Counted from the first letter of the stretch, positions 35,601 to 46,469 are shown. The stretch: 64,000 nt of DNA from Oscillospiraceae bacterium (GCA_021200565.1 JAJQGJ010000024.1:1-64000), one strand, 5' to 3'. Translations and numbers: made by a program. Notes: generated by a model from the letters alone, not told the origin.

Positions 35601-36198
35601 CGACGAGTATAAGGAAGTCTCCGAACGCTACGAATTTCTTTCGAAGCAGCTCACCGACGTCACAAAATCGAAGTCAGAGCTCGAAGCACTTATCGATGAC
35701 CTGACAGTCAATATGCGCAGGATGTTCTCTGAGAGCTTCGAGAAGATCAACGAGAACTTCAAGCAGACATTCTCTGAGCTATTCGGAGGAGGAAGAGGTG
35801 AGCTGATTCTCACAGATCCCGACAACGTCCTTGAATCGGGAATCGAGATAAATGTCGCACCTCCCGGAAAGGTCATCAAGAACCTATCGCTTCTTTCCGG
35901 AGGCGAGCAGGCTTTCGTTGCAATAGCAATATACTTTGCAATACTCATGCTCCGCCCGTCGCCTTTCTGTATCCTTGATGAGATAGAGGCAGCCCTCGAC
36001 GACGTGAATGTCACAAAGTATGCGCAATATCTACGGCACTTCACCGACACAACCCAGTTTATACTTATCACCCACCGCCGTGGCACGATGGAGGAAGCAG
36101 ACGTTCTCTATGGTGTCACTATGCAGGAAAAGGGTGTCTCTAAGCTTCTCAAGATGGACGTTCACGATGTGTCGTTCAGCGACGATGAGATTAACTAA
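32626..36198 (+). CDS. smc: Chromosome segregation protein SMC
   Basis: SMC forms the condensin ring with ScpA and ScpB (not in this window). The N-terminal ATPase half has VVGPNGSGKSNI (about 30-41). Long coiled coils flank a hinge domain (about 500-680), and the C-terminal half has LSGGEQAFVAIAIYFAIL and FCILDEIEAALDDVNV. At 1190 residues it is full length. It starts with GTG after AAGGA. The smc-ftsY order is classic for Firmicutes. Confidence 0.97.
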   Translation: MYLKSIELHGFKSFPDKVKLEFGKGLTAVVGPNGSGKSNIGDAVRWVLGEQSSKTLRGGKMEDVIFGGTEKRSPMSFASVTLNISNEDRTLEIDSDEVSVMRRLWRSGESEYLINGAQVRLRDVVELFMDTGLGRDGYSIIGQGKVADIVSSKSGDRREIFDEAAGISKFRYKKAESERRLASAEENILRLKDILSELEGRVEPLRIQSEKAKKYLKLADERKHLEISVWADRLEELKTSESETGNLLLSSQGEYEHLTNEISRYEAEIEELAAKRRQSAAAAEEYRSRIAELSSRSAEAASDIAVYKNNIMHYESEISEAERKRQELLEAEKEVEKSISEKLSESERIRSELSSLSEEVSSLERELTGLNLEENEHESDLGSFREKLNRAYVERSELKFAIASALRDKSEAEAAIKEASAQIDTLKLQITRTENDEQSALDGVSDILRQISEHQNRLTGFNMLYQKKTEQQKKLSAEYNDAELNKRSLESRRQMLIDLENSMEGFAGSVKSVIKAGKSGRLQGVRGTVSQLVSADSKYSLAIETALGGAMQNIVVSNEESAKACIRFLKETNGGRATFLPITSVKGNTLNERGLDMEEGFVAMADELLDCDEEYSGIIRSLLGRTAVAENIDLASNIAKKHGYRFRIVTLDGQVINAGGSFTGGSSSKNSGVLSRKNEISKLSAQLNKLESDLSRLKERLSSVNAEAEKLGFDLDGEKDIISSMEADRIRFESEAERLRLSAEQLRARVSDIEKSALASKNRISSSEESKASSEIRLAELEAEISVIEGRISAAGEESVALRSRREEISNEISKKRLHSTELAKDIEAANQFIEQLRAGIESSHASAGEYLARKAELEREIVAEQENIAEREHEAEESKLTAERYNERIRQETDSSLEYERQENLTRAKSKETSSLKESVMSEISRLSERLETIRRDSSDIIGSLWESYSMTAEEAAAQAEKLTDVSEATKRLTEIKNKIRALGSVNTDAVDEYKEVSERYEFLSKQLTDVTKSKSELEALIDDLTVNMRRMFSESFEKINENFKQTFSELFGGGRGELILTDPDNVLESGIEINVAPPGKVIKNLSLLSGGEQAFVAIAIYFAILMLRPSPFCILDEIEAALDDVNVTKYAQYLRHFTDTTQFILITHRRGTMEEADVLYGVTMQEKGVSKLLKMDVHDVSFSDDEIN

Positions 36199-36219
36199 TA
36201 TAAAACAAAGGAGAATAAT

Positions 36220-37137
36220 ATGGGCTTTTTTGACAAGCTGAAAGCAGGACTTTCAAAGACAAAATCCGGTCTTATGAGCGGCATAAACAAGCTGTTCTCG
36301 AGAGGAAACCTCGATGACGACTTCTATGACGAGCTCGAAGAGCTTCTGATCCTTTCCGATTTAGGCGGCAAGACCTCAGAGGAAATCGTCGAGTCGCTCA
36401 AGGAAAGGGTTAAAGAGAATAAAATCAAAGATCCGATGGAGGCAAGACAAGCTCTCAAAGACATAATCACTGAAATGCTTGGTGAAGACGTGCCTCTCGA
36501 CTTAAGCACAAAGCCATCAGTAATCCTTGTAATCGGCGTAAACGGAGCCGGCAAGACCACCACAATCGGAAAGCTTTCTAACCAGCTTAAAAACCAAGGG
36601 AAGAAAGTGCTTGTGGCAGCCGCCGACACCTTCCGGGCCGCAGCAGTCGACCAGCTCCAGGTCTGGTGTGACCGTGCCGGAGTCGACATCGTCAAGCACG
36701 CAGAGGGTAGCGACCCTGCGGCAGTAGTCTTTGACGCAATGGATGCCGCTAAGGCGAGAAATGTCGATGTAGTAATAGTCGACACAGCCGGAAGACTCCA
36801 GACCAAGAAGAATCTCATGGCGGAGCTCTCAAAGATTTCAAGAATCGTCCACACCAAGGCAGAGGGTTGCGCACTCGAAGTGCTCATCGCTCTTGATGCC
36901 ACCACCGGTCAGAACGCCGTCAACCAGGCTCGTGAATTCAACGAAGCCGCCGACATCACCGGAATAATCCTCACAAAGCTCGACAGCACCGCCAAGGGTG
37001 GAATCGTAATCCCGATAGTGAATGAGCTCAAAGTTCCCGTAAAGATAGTAACAGTCGGCGAGAAGATCGACGACATCCAGCCGTTCATCGCAAAGGACTT
37101 CGTAAATGCACTGTTTGACGAGGGAGGGGAGTCGTAA
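36220..37137 (+). CDS. ftsY: Signal recognition particle receptor FtsY
   Basis: FtsY is the membrane-associated GTPase receptor for the SRP-ribosome complex. The NG domain shows GVNGAGKTTTIGKL (about 106), DTFRAAA, VDTAGR and TKLDSTAKGG. The protein is 305 residues, so the acidic A domain is nearly absent, as in many Gram-positives. AAAGGAG precedes the ATG. Its stop shares a base with the next start (TAATG). Confidence 0.97.
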   Translation: MGFFDKLKAGLSKTKSGLMSGINKLFSRGNLDDDFYDELEELLILSDLGGKTSEEIVESLKERVKENKIKDPMEARQALKDIITEMLGEDVPLDLSTKPSVILVIGVNGAGKTTTIGKLSNQLKNQGKKVLVAAADTFRAAAVDQLQVWCDRAGVDIVKHAEGSDPAAVVFDAMDAAKARNVDVVIVDTAGRLQTKKNLMAELSKISRIVHTKAEGCALEVLIALDATTGQNAVNQAREFNEAADITGIILTKLDSTAKGGIVIPIVNELKVPVKIVTVGEKIDDIQPFIAKDFVNALFDEGGES

Positions 37138-38027
37138 TGAAGATGATACTTGCTTCCAACAACCCCGAAAAGCTCAGAGAAGTGAGAGAAATCCTGACTC
37201 CATACGGCATAACCGTCATCTCCCAGTCAGAAGCTGGAATTAAATTAGAAGTAGAAGAAACCGGCACTACCTTTGCCGAGAACTCCGAGCTCAAGGCTAA
37301 AGCTGTATTTGATTTGACGCATATGCCAGTAGTTGCCGACGACTCCGGAATCGTGGTCGACGCTCTTAACGGTGAACCCGGAATTTATTCCGCAAGATAC
37401 GGCGGCGAAGGTCTCGACGACGTCGACAGATGCCACTTGCTTCTTAAGAATATGAAAGACGTTCCCGACGAAGAGAGGACAGCTCGTTTCGTCTGCGTCA
37501 TAACCTATTTCGACGAAAACGGCACTAAGCACCAGTTTGACGGCAAGATTGAGGGAAAAATCGGCTATGAAATGATAGGTTCTAATGGCTTCGGCTATGA
37601 CCCACTCTTCATTGTCGGTGACCGTTCGCTTGCTCAATATACCGACGAAGAAAAGAACAGCGTCAGCCACCGTGGCAACGCCTTGAGAAAGCTGGAAGCT
37701 TACCTTGCTGAAAACCATAAGCCAAAGAGGGTGTCAAAACTGAATTCCAAACAGCGTTCATACTTAAAAGCCTACGCCGCCAATATCGAGCCCAGCTTCC
37801 AGATAGGCAAGGGCGGCATCAGTGAAGCACAGGTCAAGTCGATAGACGACTACCTCACAGCACACGAGATAATCAAGGTGAAGTGCCTTGAAAACAGCCT
37901 CTATACTGCCAGAGAAGCCGCAGAAGAGCTCGCCGACAAGACAAATTCCGAAGTAGTAATTACCATCGGCTCGAAAGCGGTTCTCTATCGCAGGAACCCG
38001 AAGAAGCCGGTTATCGATTTCAAATGA
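37137..38027 (+). CDS. RdgB nucleotide pyrophosphatase fused to YhbY RNA-binding domain
   Basis: Residues 1-195 form a complete Ham1/RdgB enzyme, which removes dITP and XTP from the nucleotide pool (ILASNNPEKLREVREIL, VVADDSGIVVDALNGEPGIYSARY, and NSVSHRGNAL). After a short basic linker (NHKPKRVSK), residues 202-296 are a CRS1-YhbY domain (SKQRSYLKAYAANIEP, FQIGKGGISEAQV, VVITIGSKAVLYRRN), a ribosome-assembly RNA-binding fold. The frame is open throughout and no ribosome site of the usual kind stands at the junction, so I read a true fusion. In related genomes the two genes are separate neighbours before nadD. Confidence 0.9.
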   Translation: MKMILASNNPEKLREVREILTPYGITVISQSEAGIKLEVEETGTTFAENSELKAKAVFDLTHMPVVADDSGIVVDALNGEPGIYSARYGGEGLDDVDRCHLLLKNMKDVPDEERTARFVCVITYFDENGTKHQFDGKIEGKIGYEMIGSNGFGYDPLFIVGDRSLAQYTDEEKNSVSHRGNALRKLEAYLAENHKPKRVSKLNSKQRSYLKAYAANIEPSFQIGKGGISEAQVKSIDDYLTAHEIIKVKCLENSLYTAREAAEELADKTNSEVVITIGSKAVLYRRNPKKPVIDFK

Positions 38028-39220
38028 TGAAGATAGCAATATTCGGGGGCACATTCAACCCCATTCATAATGGACACCTGAATGCCATAGAGAACGTGCA
38101 GAAAGCCCTGTCTCCTGACAAGCTGATTCTCATGCCAACCCATATCCCGCCACACAAGGCTGTGAAAGATTTAGCTTCCGACGAAGCAAGGCTCGAAATG
38201 TGCCGGATTGTGGCATCGCTCTATGAAAACGTCATCGTCAGCGATTTTGAACTTAAGTCTGCCGGCAAGAGCTACACGGTAACAACGATGGAGCATCTTA
38301 AGAGCGTCTATCCTGGTGATGATCTCTATTTCGTTATGGGAAGCGACATGCTCAATACTTTCTTAACCTGGTACCAACCGGAGAGAATAATGGAGCTCTG
38401 CACCCTCGTCTGTGTCTGCCGTTCAGAAGCAGACAAAAAGCAAGCTGTAGTCAAGGCCGAAGAGATTCGCACCTGTGGCGGCAGATGTATTCTCATAGAC
38501 TGCGAAGCTGTAGAGGCATCATCAACCGAGATAAGAGCTGACCTGATAGCCTATAACAGCTCATTCGGACGGATTCCAGATTCTGTTGAACACTATATTT
38601 CTGAAAACGGTCTTTATAATTTTGACAAAACGAAGTATAATAGCTACAGGGAATATTTAGCTGGAATTCTTTCCGAAAAGCGGTTCAACCATAGCTTGAA
38701 TGTCGCTGATGAGGCCTTGAAGCTTGCGGTCTTATATGATTGTGACAGAGAGAAAGCCTATTTTGCCGGACTTGTCCACGACATCTGCAAAGAGATTCCA
38801 ATAGAGGATCAGTATGCACTCACTCTGAGATGCCCTCTTGACGTCACCGATGTCGAGCTCCATGCTCCTAAAACCTATCACGGCATAGCCGGCTCGGTCT
38901 TTCTTAAAGAGCATTTCGGAGTAACCGATCCCAATATTCTCTCGGCAGTACGTTACCACACAGTCGCCAAGGGCGGGATGAACCTCCTTGAGAAGATAAT
39001 CTACATGGCAGACCTCATATCGAAAGAGCGTCACTATCCGGATGTCGAATACTATAGAGACGTCACCCATAAGGACCTTGATTTGGGACTATACGAGGCG
39101 ATGAAGTTCTCGATTGAGGATTCTATATCCAAAACAAGAACCATTCCGACGCTGACGCTTGATGCCTATAACGAATACACCCTTTATAAGCTGAGCCTTC
39201 AGGGCGAGACAAAAAAGTAG
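38024..39220 (+). CDS. NadD nicotinate-nucleotide adenylyltransferase fused to YqeK HD hydrolase
   Basis: The first 200 residues are NadD, which makes deamido-NAD from nicotinate mononucleotide and ATP: GGTFNPIHNGHL is the nucleotidyltransferase HxGH region and SSTEIR the C-terminal motif. The remainder (about 205-398) is a YqeK-type HD domain, with RFNHSLNVADEA and GLVHDICKEIP, known to cleave diadenosine tetraphosphate. Fused NadD-YqeK proteins are known in Clostridia. The start ATGATG overlaps the upstream stop by four bases. Confidence 0.92.
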   Translation: MMKIAIFGGTFNPIHNGHLNAIENVQKALSPDKLILMPTHIPPHKAVKDLASDEARLEMCRIVASLYENVIVSDFELKSAGKSYTVTTMEHLKSVYPGDDLYFVMGSDMLNTFLTWYQPERIMELCTLVCVCRSEADKKQAVVKAEEIRTCGGRCILIDCEAVEASSTEIRADLIAYNSSFGRIPDSVEHYISENGLYNFDKTKYNSYREYLAGILSEKRFNHSLNVADEALKLAVLYDCDREKAYFAGLVHDICKEIPIEDQYALTLRCPLDVTDVELHAPKTYHGIAGSVFLKEHFGVTDPNILSAVRYHTVAKGGMNLLEKIIYMADLISKERHYPDVEYYRDVTHKDLDLGLYEAMKFSIEDSISKTRTIPTLTLDAYNEYTLYKLSLQGETKK

Positions 39221-39254
39221 GAACCAAAGGATTCAACGCCCTTTATGAGTAATT

Positions 39255-40118
39255 ATGAAAGAGCGTTTGAAGAAAATCCTGTCGAAATTCGAAAGAGAAG
39301 AGCGACCAAGGCTCAGGCTTCGCCGTGGGGACAAGCTTCCGCTTATGATGGCTGTTGCCTGCATCATAACGGCGACGGCAACCTACATGATATTAAGTGG
39401 CACTGCGGCATATGCCAAAAAGCTTGTGGCATTGCGAGCTATAACGCCTGAAATTCAGGACTATGAGCTTGGAAACTACTCTTTTGAACCGGTCACCACA
39501 AAGAGAAATATTCTCTTTTCGATAACCAATGAGGAAGAACTGTGCCGTGTGCATGTATTATCTTTCGATGAGGACAAGCACACTCTTGACATCTCAGACA
39601 TTCCGCCAGATACTCTTGTCTCCTGCGGAGGCTTTGAGGGAACGCTTGCGGAAGCTTACGAAACCGAAGTCTATGCAGAAATAGTCTCGATGGCATTAAG
39701 TCTCCATCTTGATGGAAGCATGGCAACGGACGTCGAAACAATTTCTGACTGTATAAATCTTCTCGGCGGAGTGAAACTGACTCTTGACAAAGAGATAAAA
39801 ATCGGCGAAAATATATTAAGTAAGGGTAAAAGAACTGTAATGGGAAGTGTAGCAAAGATTATCTTCTCTGACGGTCAAGCCTACACTGACGGCGACATAG
39901 ATCGTATCACCGCATATCATAATCTTCTAATATCGCTTATTTCAACTCTTAAAGAAAAAGGCGCAGTCGAGTGGGTCAGTCTCACTCTTAACCTCATTGT
40001 AAACAAAGTCGAAACCGATATGACTGTCAGCGAGATTATAGAGCTTATAAATCTCCTGAACAGGATACAGACAGAGAACATTAATATCAATTTGATAACA
40101 ATAGAAAATTCAAAGTAA
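39255..40118 (+). CDS. Divergent LytR-CpsA-Psr (LCP)-like protein
   Basis: LCP proteins attach glycopolymers to peptidoglycan outside the cell. This 287-residue protein has a basic cytoplasmic N-terminus, one membrane helix (about 30-53) and an extracytoplasmic domain that aligns by eye with LCP folds (RNILFSI, VLSFDEDKHTLDISDIPPDT). Its place between nadD-yqeK and rsfS is where Clostridia carry a LytR gene. However, the conserved Asp after NILLLG and the Arg of IPRDT are missing (IPPDT). It is therefore probably catalytically inactive or altered. The ribosome site is weak. Confidence 0.65.
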   Translation: MKERLKKILSKFEREERPRLRLRRGDKLPLMMAVACIITATATYMILSGTAAYAKKLVALRAITPEIQDYELGNYSFEPVTTKRNILFSITNEEELCRVHVLSFDEDKHTLDISDIPPDTLVSCGGFEGTLAEAYETEVYAEIVSMALSLHLDGSMATDVETISDCINLLGGVKLTLDKEIKIGENILSKGKRTVMGSVAKIIFSDGQAYTDGDIDRITAYHNLLISLISTLKEKGAVEWVSLTLNLIVNKVETDMTVSEIIELINLLNRIQTENININLITIENSK

Positions 40119-40129
40119 AGGAGCTCGAA

Positions 40130-40483
40130 ATGACAGAATTAGAAAAAATCACGGCAATAGTGAAAGCACTCGACTCAAAGAAAGCGGAGGACATCCGGGT
40201 AATCAAGATAACCGACCTGACGATAATCGCTGACTACTTCGTTATCGCCGGTGGCACCTCCACAACCCACACCAAGGCTCTTGCCGACGAGACGGAATTC
40301 AAATTAGGCGAGCTTGGAATCAAGCCCAGCCATATTGAGGGCGTCGACGGTGCGAGCTGGATAGCAATGGACTTCGGCGACATCATTGTGCATGTATTTT
40401 GTAAAGATACCCGTGCGCAATATTCGCTTGAAAAGCTCTGGAGCGATGGAGAAGTTATTGACATATCGGGGATGCTGTGTTAA
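40130..40483 (+). CDS. rsfS: Ribosomal silencing factor RsfS
   Basis: RsfS binds L14 and blocks subunit joining when nutrients are short. The 117-residue Iojap domain is complete (KITDLTIIADYFVIAGG, EGVDGASWIAMDFGDIIVHVF). AAAGGAG precedes the ATG. It is the last gene of the long trmH-like-to-rsfS run; its stop codon overlaps the -10 box of the leuS promoter. Confidence 0.95.
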   Translation: MTELEKITAIVKALDSKKAEDIRVIKITDLTIIADYFVIAGGTSTTHTKALADETEFKLGELGIKPSHIEGVDGASWIAMDFGDIIVHVFCKDTRAQYSLEKLWSDGEVIDISGMLC

Positions 40484-40486
40484 AAT
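40458..40486 (+). promoter_or_regulatory. leuS promoter inside the end of rsfS
   Basis: TTGACA (40458-40463), a 17-base spacer and TAAAAT (40481-40486). The TAA stop of rsfS is the first half of the -10 box. Confidence 0.7.
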
Positions 40487-40536
40487 ACAGTAGATTGACA
40501 AAGGGTCACCCAAGTAAATTATAAGGACTGATAACA

Positions 40537-42942
<2,406 letters not shown>

Positions 42943-42965
42943 TTTTCGAAACTTGCAAATTTCTC

Positions 42966-42994
42966 TTGACTTCCATTAGCATTTGTTCTATAAT
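42966..42994 (+). promoter_or_regulatory. rpsU promoter
   Basis: TTGACT (42966-42971), a 17-base spacer and a perfect TATAAT (42989-42994), 93 bases before the rpsU ATG. Confidence 0.85.
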
Positions 42995-43033
42995 GTAAGA
43001 AGTTACATTGTGCGTAAATGTAAGTATAATCCT

Positions 43034-43054
43034 CAGCCAGCCTCAGGCTAGCTG
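43034..43054 (+). other. Hairpin in the rpsU leader
   Basis: CAGCCAGCC pairs with GGCTAGCTG with one mismatch around a three-base loop. It sits in the roughly 85-base leader just before the GGGGGG ribosome site and could bear on translation of S21. Confidence 0.45.
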
Positions 43055-43086
43055 CCTGACCATGTGGCAAAAGGGGGGAACATCAA

Positions 43087-43260
43087 ATGGCAGAAATACA
43101 CGTCGGCAAAAACGAATCACTGGACACCGCTCTTAAACGCTTCAAGAGATCATGCGCTCGAGATGGTGTTATCGCCGAGGTACGTAAAAGAGAACACTAC
43201 GAAAAGCCTTCTGTAAAGCGTAAGAAGAAGTCGGAAGCTGCTCGTAAGCGTAAGTACTGA
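43087..43260 (+). CDS. rpsU: Small ribosomal subunit protein bS21
   Basis: This gene is too short for the ORF track. The 57-residue translation opens [19 protein letters not shown] and ends in a Lys/Arg-rich tail ([12 protein letters not shown]), a full bS21. AAGGGGGG lies before the ATG. It has its own strong promoter and a terminator after the stop, so it is monocistronic. Confidence 0.97.
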   Translation: MAEIHVGKNESLDTALKRFKRSCARDGVIAEVRKREHYEKPSVKRKKKSEAARKRKY

Positions 43261-43273
43261 TCAGTAAGAAAAT

Positions 43274-43323
43274 CAAAGGCGAGCAGTTGCCGATAGCATA
43301 TCGGTCTGCCCGCTTTTGTTTTT
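43274..43323 (+). terminator. rpsU terminator
   Basis: A long stem AAAGGCGAGCAG/CTGCCCGCTTTT with an inner perfect CCGATA/TATCGG arm ends in a T-rich run (about 43275-43323). Confidence 0.8.
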
Positions 43324-43338
43324 GATTGAGGAGAATTG

Positions 43339-43833
43339 ATGCTTTTCAAACCGAAATACGTATTCAACACTATAGCCGACATTGATGTCGAATTCCTGCA
43401 GCGTGAGAACATCAAAGCCCTGATTCTGGACCTGGACAACACTCTGACCACGCATAACAATCCGATTCCAAACGAGAAGATAGCTGGTTGGCTGGCTAAA
43501 ATGAAGGCAGAGGGTGTCCCGATGCTGATAATGTCAAACAATCACTATGAACGTGTCAAGCCTTTTTCGGAATCTTTGGGGCTCGACTTTGTCTGTGACG
43601 CCGGAAAGCCGCTCGGCAAAGGCTATAAGGAAGCTATCGGGCGTTTGGAACTACCGAAGAAAGAAGTCGCCACGGTTGGTGATCAGATCTATACCGATGT
43701 TTTAGGTTCAAATTTTCACGGAATCCGCTGTATATTCACGTTTCCGATAGTCTATGAAACCGGCTTCTGGTTCAGAGTAAAGAGAACTCTCGAAAAGCCA
43801 TTACTACCCAAGAAAGAGAGGGCACTGAAATGA
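43339..43833 (+). CDS. YqeG family HAD phosphatase
   Basis: This 164-residue HAD IIIA-type hydrolase has the catalytic LILDLDNTLT and VGDQIYTDVLGSN motifs of the YqeG/YrrB-like family, whose physiological substrate is not established. The N-terminus LFKPKYVFNTIADI is also typical of the family. GAGGAG precedes the ATG at 43339; the track start one codon earlier is a TTG. It overlaps the next gene by four bases. Confidence 0.85.
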   Translation: MLFKPKYVFNTIADIDVEFLQRENIKALILDLDNTLTTHNNPIPNEKIAGWLAKMKAEGVPMLIMSNNHYERVKPFSESLGLDFVCDAGKPLGKGYKEAIGRLELPKKEVATVGDQIYTDVLGSNFHGIRCIFTFPIVYETGFWFRVKRTLEKPLLPKKERALK

Positions 43834-44708
43834 CAGCACTATTCGGACCAGCCGGCAGCTCGGAAGCTTTTTCAAAGATATATAAGAAGTCATCCGACAT
43901 GCCAAAGTACTTAAGCGAAATGAGTCTTGATGCCTTTGAGTATCAGTGCGGACAGGGAGTCCGTGTCACCGAAGCCACAGGAATAGCTCTTAAGTCCGAA
44001 GCCGAAAAGTGGGGAATCAGGCTCTCGCTTCATTCGCCATATTTTATCTCGCTTTCAAGTGTAGAACCGGAAAAGCGAGACAAGAGTATCGACTACATAT
44101 TGCAGTCATGTCGGGCAGCAAAGCTCATCGGTGCTGACAGAATCGTCATCCACTCCGGCTCCTGTGCAAAAATATCACGTGAATATGCGCTTGAGCTTGC
44201 CTGCGAAACCCTTTCAAGAGCGAGACAGGCTGCTATCGCTGAAGGCTTTGAAGACATCCACTTCTGCCCTGAAACAATGGGAAAGGTAAACCAGCTTGGA
44301 ACTCTTGACGAGGTTCTGACTCTTTGCAGGCTTGATGACACATTCCTGCCAACAGTCGATTTCGGGCACCTCAACGCAAGGACGTTTGGAGCTGTGAATT
44401 CAAAAGAAGCCTTCTCCGAAATCCTTGACAAAATAGAAAACGAGCTCGGAAGTGATCGCCTGAAAATCTTCCACTCTCATTTCTCAAAGATTGAGTACAC
44501 CAATCCGGGAGGCGAGAAGCGGCATCTGACTTTTGAGGACACAGTTTATGGTCCTGAGTGTGAGCCACTTATGGAGCTTATCGCAAAGAAGGGTCTTGCG
44601 CCCACGTTTATCTGCGAGAGCGCAGGAACACAGGACAAGGACGCACTGACTATGAAACAAATCTATAATAATTATTTATCGGGAGGAAATACATATGAGC
44701 AAATTTGA
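43830..44708 (+). CDS. Endonuclease IV-like TIM barrel protein
   Basis: AP endonuclease family 2 enzymes cut DNA at abasic sites. The metal-binding motifs are present: LHSPYF, IVIHSGS, FCPETMGK, TVDFGHLNA and FHSHFSK, in the order seen in Nfo. At 292 residues the length fits. The HPGS of classical Nfo is HSGS here, so it may belong to the wider endonuclease IV-like branch. The ATG overlaps the yqeG-like stop by four bases and it overlaps the next gene by 14. Confidence 0.8.
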   Translation: MTALFGPAGSSEAFSKIYKKSSDMPKYLSEMSLDAFEYQCGQGVRVTEATGIALKSEAEKWGIRLSLHSPYFISLSSVEPEKRDKSIDYILQSCRAAKLIGADRIVIHSGSCAKISREYALELACETLSRARQAAIAEGFEDIHFCPETMGKVNQLGTLDEVLTLCRLDDTFLPTVDFGHLNARTFGAVNSKEAFSEILDKIENELGSDRLKIFHSHFSKIEYTNPGGEKRHLTFEDTVYGPECEPLMELIAKKGLAPTFICESAGTQDKDALTMKQIYNNYLSGGNTYEQI

Positions 44709-45762
44709 AAGACTGTTTGAAGTGATGCCGGCTGGCATAGATTGCGCTTTAGTAACGGCTGACGTCAACCGCAGATACTTCACCGGCATGAAGTCATCAG
44801 CCGGAACCATCCTTGCCTTCAAGGACAAGGCTTATCTCATCATCGATTCAAGATATTTCGAGGTAGCTTCACTCACCGTCAAGGACGCAGAGGTAATCCT
44901 TCAGGGCAAGCTCTTCGAGCAGATCAATGAGCTTCTCACGAAGCACGGCGCAAAGACTGTCGCTATAGAAAGCGACTATGTAACTGTCTCTCAGCTGAAT
45001 TCTTTCAAGGAGAGAATCACTGCTGCAGAGGTAGTATCTTCAAACGACTTAAGCAAGGCAATAGGTGAGCTCAGAATCGTCAAGACCCAGGACGAAATCG
45101 ACAAGATGATCAAAGCTCAGAGAATCGCTGAGAAAGCATTCGACAACGTCCTTAATTTCATCAAGGTCGGCGTCACCGAGAAAGAAATTGGTCTTTGCCT
45201 CGACTATTTCATGCTTAATAACGGAGCTGAGGATTTGTCATTCGAGACTATAGCCCTCACTGGTTCAAATACTTCCCGCCCTCACGGCGTAGGCGGCGAC
45301 ACCAAGGTCACTGAACATAGCTTTGTACTCATGGATTATGGTGCTACATATGACGGCTACCACAGCGACATGACCAGAACTGTTTGTGTGGGAACTCCTA
45401 CCGATAAGATGGCTGAAGTCTATGACATCGTCCTGAGAGCCCAGCTCGAAGCTATGAAGCACATCAAGGCTGGCGTCAATGCAAGCGATGTTGACAAAGT
45501 TGCACGTGATATAATCACCGAAGCCGGCTATGGCGACAAATTCGGACATTCTCTCGGACATGGAGTTGGACTCGAAATTCACGAAGCACCCGCAGCAGCG
45601 CCGTCGAGCAAGCATGTCCTGAAAGAGAACATGATAGTTACCGACGAACCAGGAATCTATCTTCCCGGAGAGTTCGGAGTCAGAATCGAAGACTTTGTAA
45701 TAGTCAAGAATGACGGCTGCATAGACATGACAGAGGCGAAAAAGTCGCTTATAGTGCTGTAA
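44695..45762 (+). CDS. M24 family Xaa-Pro aminopeptidase
   Basis: This cytoplasmic metallopeptidase removes an N-terminal residue before Pro or cleaves X-Pro dipeptides. A creatinase-like N-domain is followed by the pita-bread catalytic domain, with metal ligands in MDYGATYDGYHSDMTRT, the His of GHSLGHGVGLEIHEAP, and the Glu residues of DEPGIYLPG and RIEDF. The 355 residues match the PepP/PepQ group of Firmicutes, often found directly before efp, as here. The ribosome site is GGGAGG. Confidence 0.93.
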   Translation: MSKFERLFEVMPAGIDCALVTADVNRRYFTGMKSSAGTILAFKDKAYLIIDSRYFEVASLTVKDAEVILQGKLFEQINELLTKHGAKTVAIESDYVTVSQLNSFKERITAAEVVSSNDLSKAIGELRIVKTQDEIDKMIKAQRIAEKAFDNVLNFIKVGVTEKEIGLCLDYFMLNNGAEDLSFETIALTGSNTSRPHGVGGDTKVTEHSFVLMDYGATYDGYHSDMTRTVCVGTPTDKMAEVYDIVLRAQLEAMKHIKAGVNASDVDKVARDIITEAGYGDKFGHSLGHGVGLEIHEAPAAAPSSKHVLKENMIVTDEPGIYLPGEFGVRIEDFVIVKNDGCIDMTEAKKSLIVL

Positions 45763-45806
45763 ATGTAAAAAATTCGGTGCAAATTGCACATATTTCGAAT
45801 TAGTAC

Positions 45807-45835
45807 TTGCATTATTGACGATTATCGGTTAAAAT
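45807..45835 (+). promoter_or_regulatory. efp promoter
   Basis: TTGCAT (45807-45812), a 17-base spacer and TAAAAT (45830-45835). A hairpin follows in the leader (about 45862-45893, CTTCGG..ATGTTG pairing with CAGCAT.CCGAAAG). Confidence 0.65.
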
Positions 45836-45911
45836 AGAATTACTAAAGACAGAATTATCCTTCGGATGTTGTATGTAAACAGCATGCCGAAAGAATTGGA
45901 GGAAAATTTAA

Positions 45912-46469
45912 ATGATTTCAGCAGGTGAATTCAGAAACGGCGTAACCTTCGAGGAAGATGGCAACGTCATGCAGGTCATAGAGTTCCAGCACGTCAAGCC
46001 TGGTAAAGGTGCTGCATTTGTAAGAACCAAAACAAAGAACGTACTTACAGGTGCCGTAGTCGAAAAATCTTACAACCCCACCGCAAAGTTCCCGACAGCT
46101 TATATCGAAAGACGTGATATGGAGTATTCCTACTCTGATGGCGAGCTCTACTACTTCATGGATTCGGAAACCTATGAGCAGATTCCTGTAAGCCCTAACG
46201 ACGTCGGCGACAACTTCAAGTTTGTCAAGGAAAACATGGTCTGCACAATCCTTTCCTACAAGGGTAAGGTATTTGGCGTAGAGCCCCCGTTCTTTGTAGA
46301 TCTCGTTGTAACCCAGACCGATCCTGGCTTTGCAGGCAACACCGCAACAAATGCGCAGAAGCCCGCAACCCTCGAAACCGGCGCAGAGATCAAGGTTCCG
46401 CTCTTCATCAATGAGGGCGAAACGATCAGAATCGACACCAGAACCGGTGAATACATGGGTCGTGCATAA
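45912..46469 (+). CDS. efp: Elongation factor P
   Basis: EF-P helps ribosomes through polyproline runs. The 185-residue protein has the three beta-barrel domains of the family ([36 protein letters not shown]; the Lys of PGKG is the tip residue). The tail [16 protein letters not shown] is typical. GGAGG precedes the ATG. The next gene encodes a protein with Pro-rich runs (HGPHHGPHDP), though not long Pro-Pro stretches. Confidence 0.97.
   Translation: MISAGEFRNGVTFEEDGNVMQVIEFQHVKPGKGAAFVRTKTKNVLTGAVVEKSYNPTAKFPTAYIERRDMEYSYSDGELYYFMDSETYEQIPVSPNDVGDNFKFVKENMVCTILSYKGKVFGVEPPFFVDLVVTQTDPGFAGNTATNAQKPATLETGAEIKVPLFINEGETIRIDTRTGEYMGRA

Noticed and set aside
36324-36905. 193-codon minus-strand ORF in ftsY
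   Set aside because: Antisense shadow of the highly conserved FtsY GTPase domain.
37720-37745. Separate start for a free YhbY protein at the in-frame GTG
   Set aside because: The AGAGG touching the GTG leaves no spacing for initiation, so a fusion is the simpler reading.
39245-39451. 68-codon plus-strand ORF at the start of the LCP-like gene
   Set aside because: Out-of-frame shadow; the LCP-like frame has a membrane helix and continues for 287 codons.
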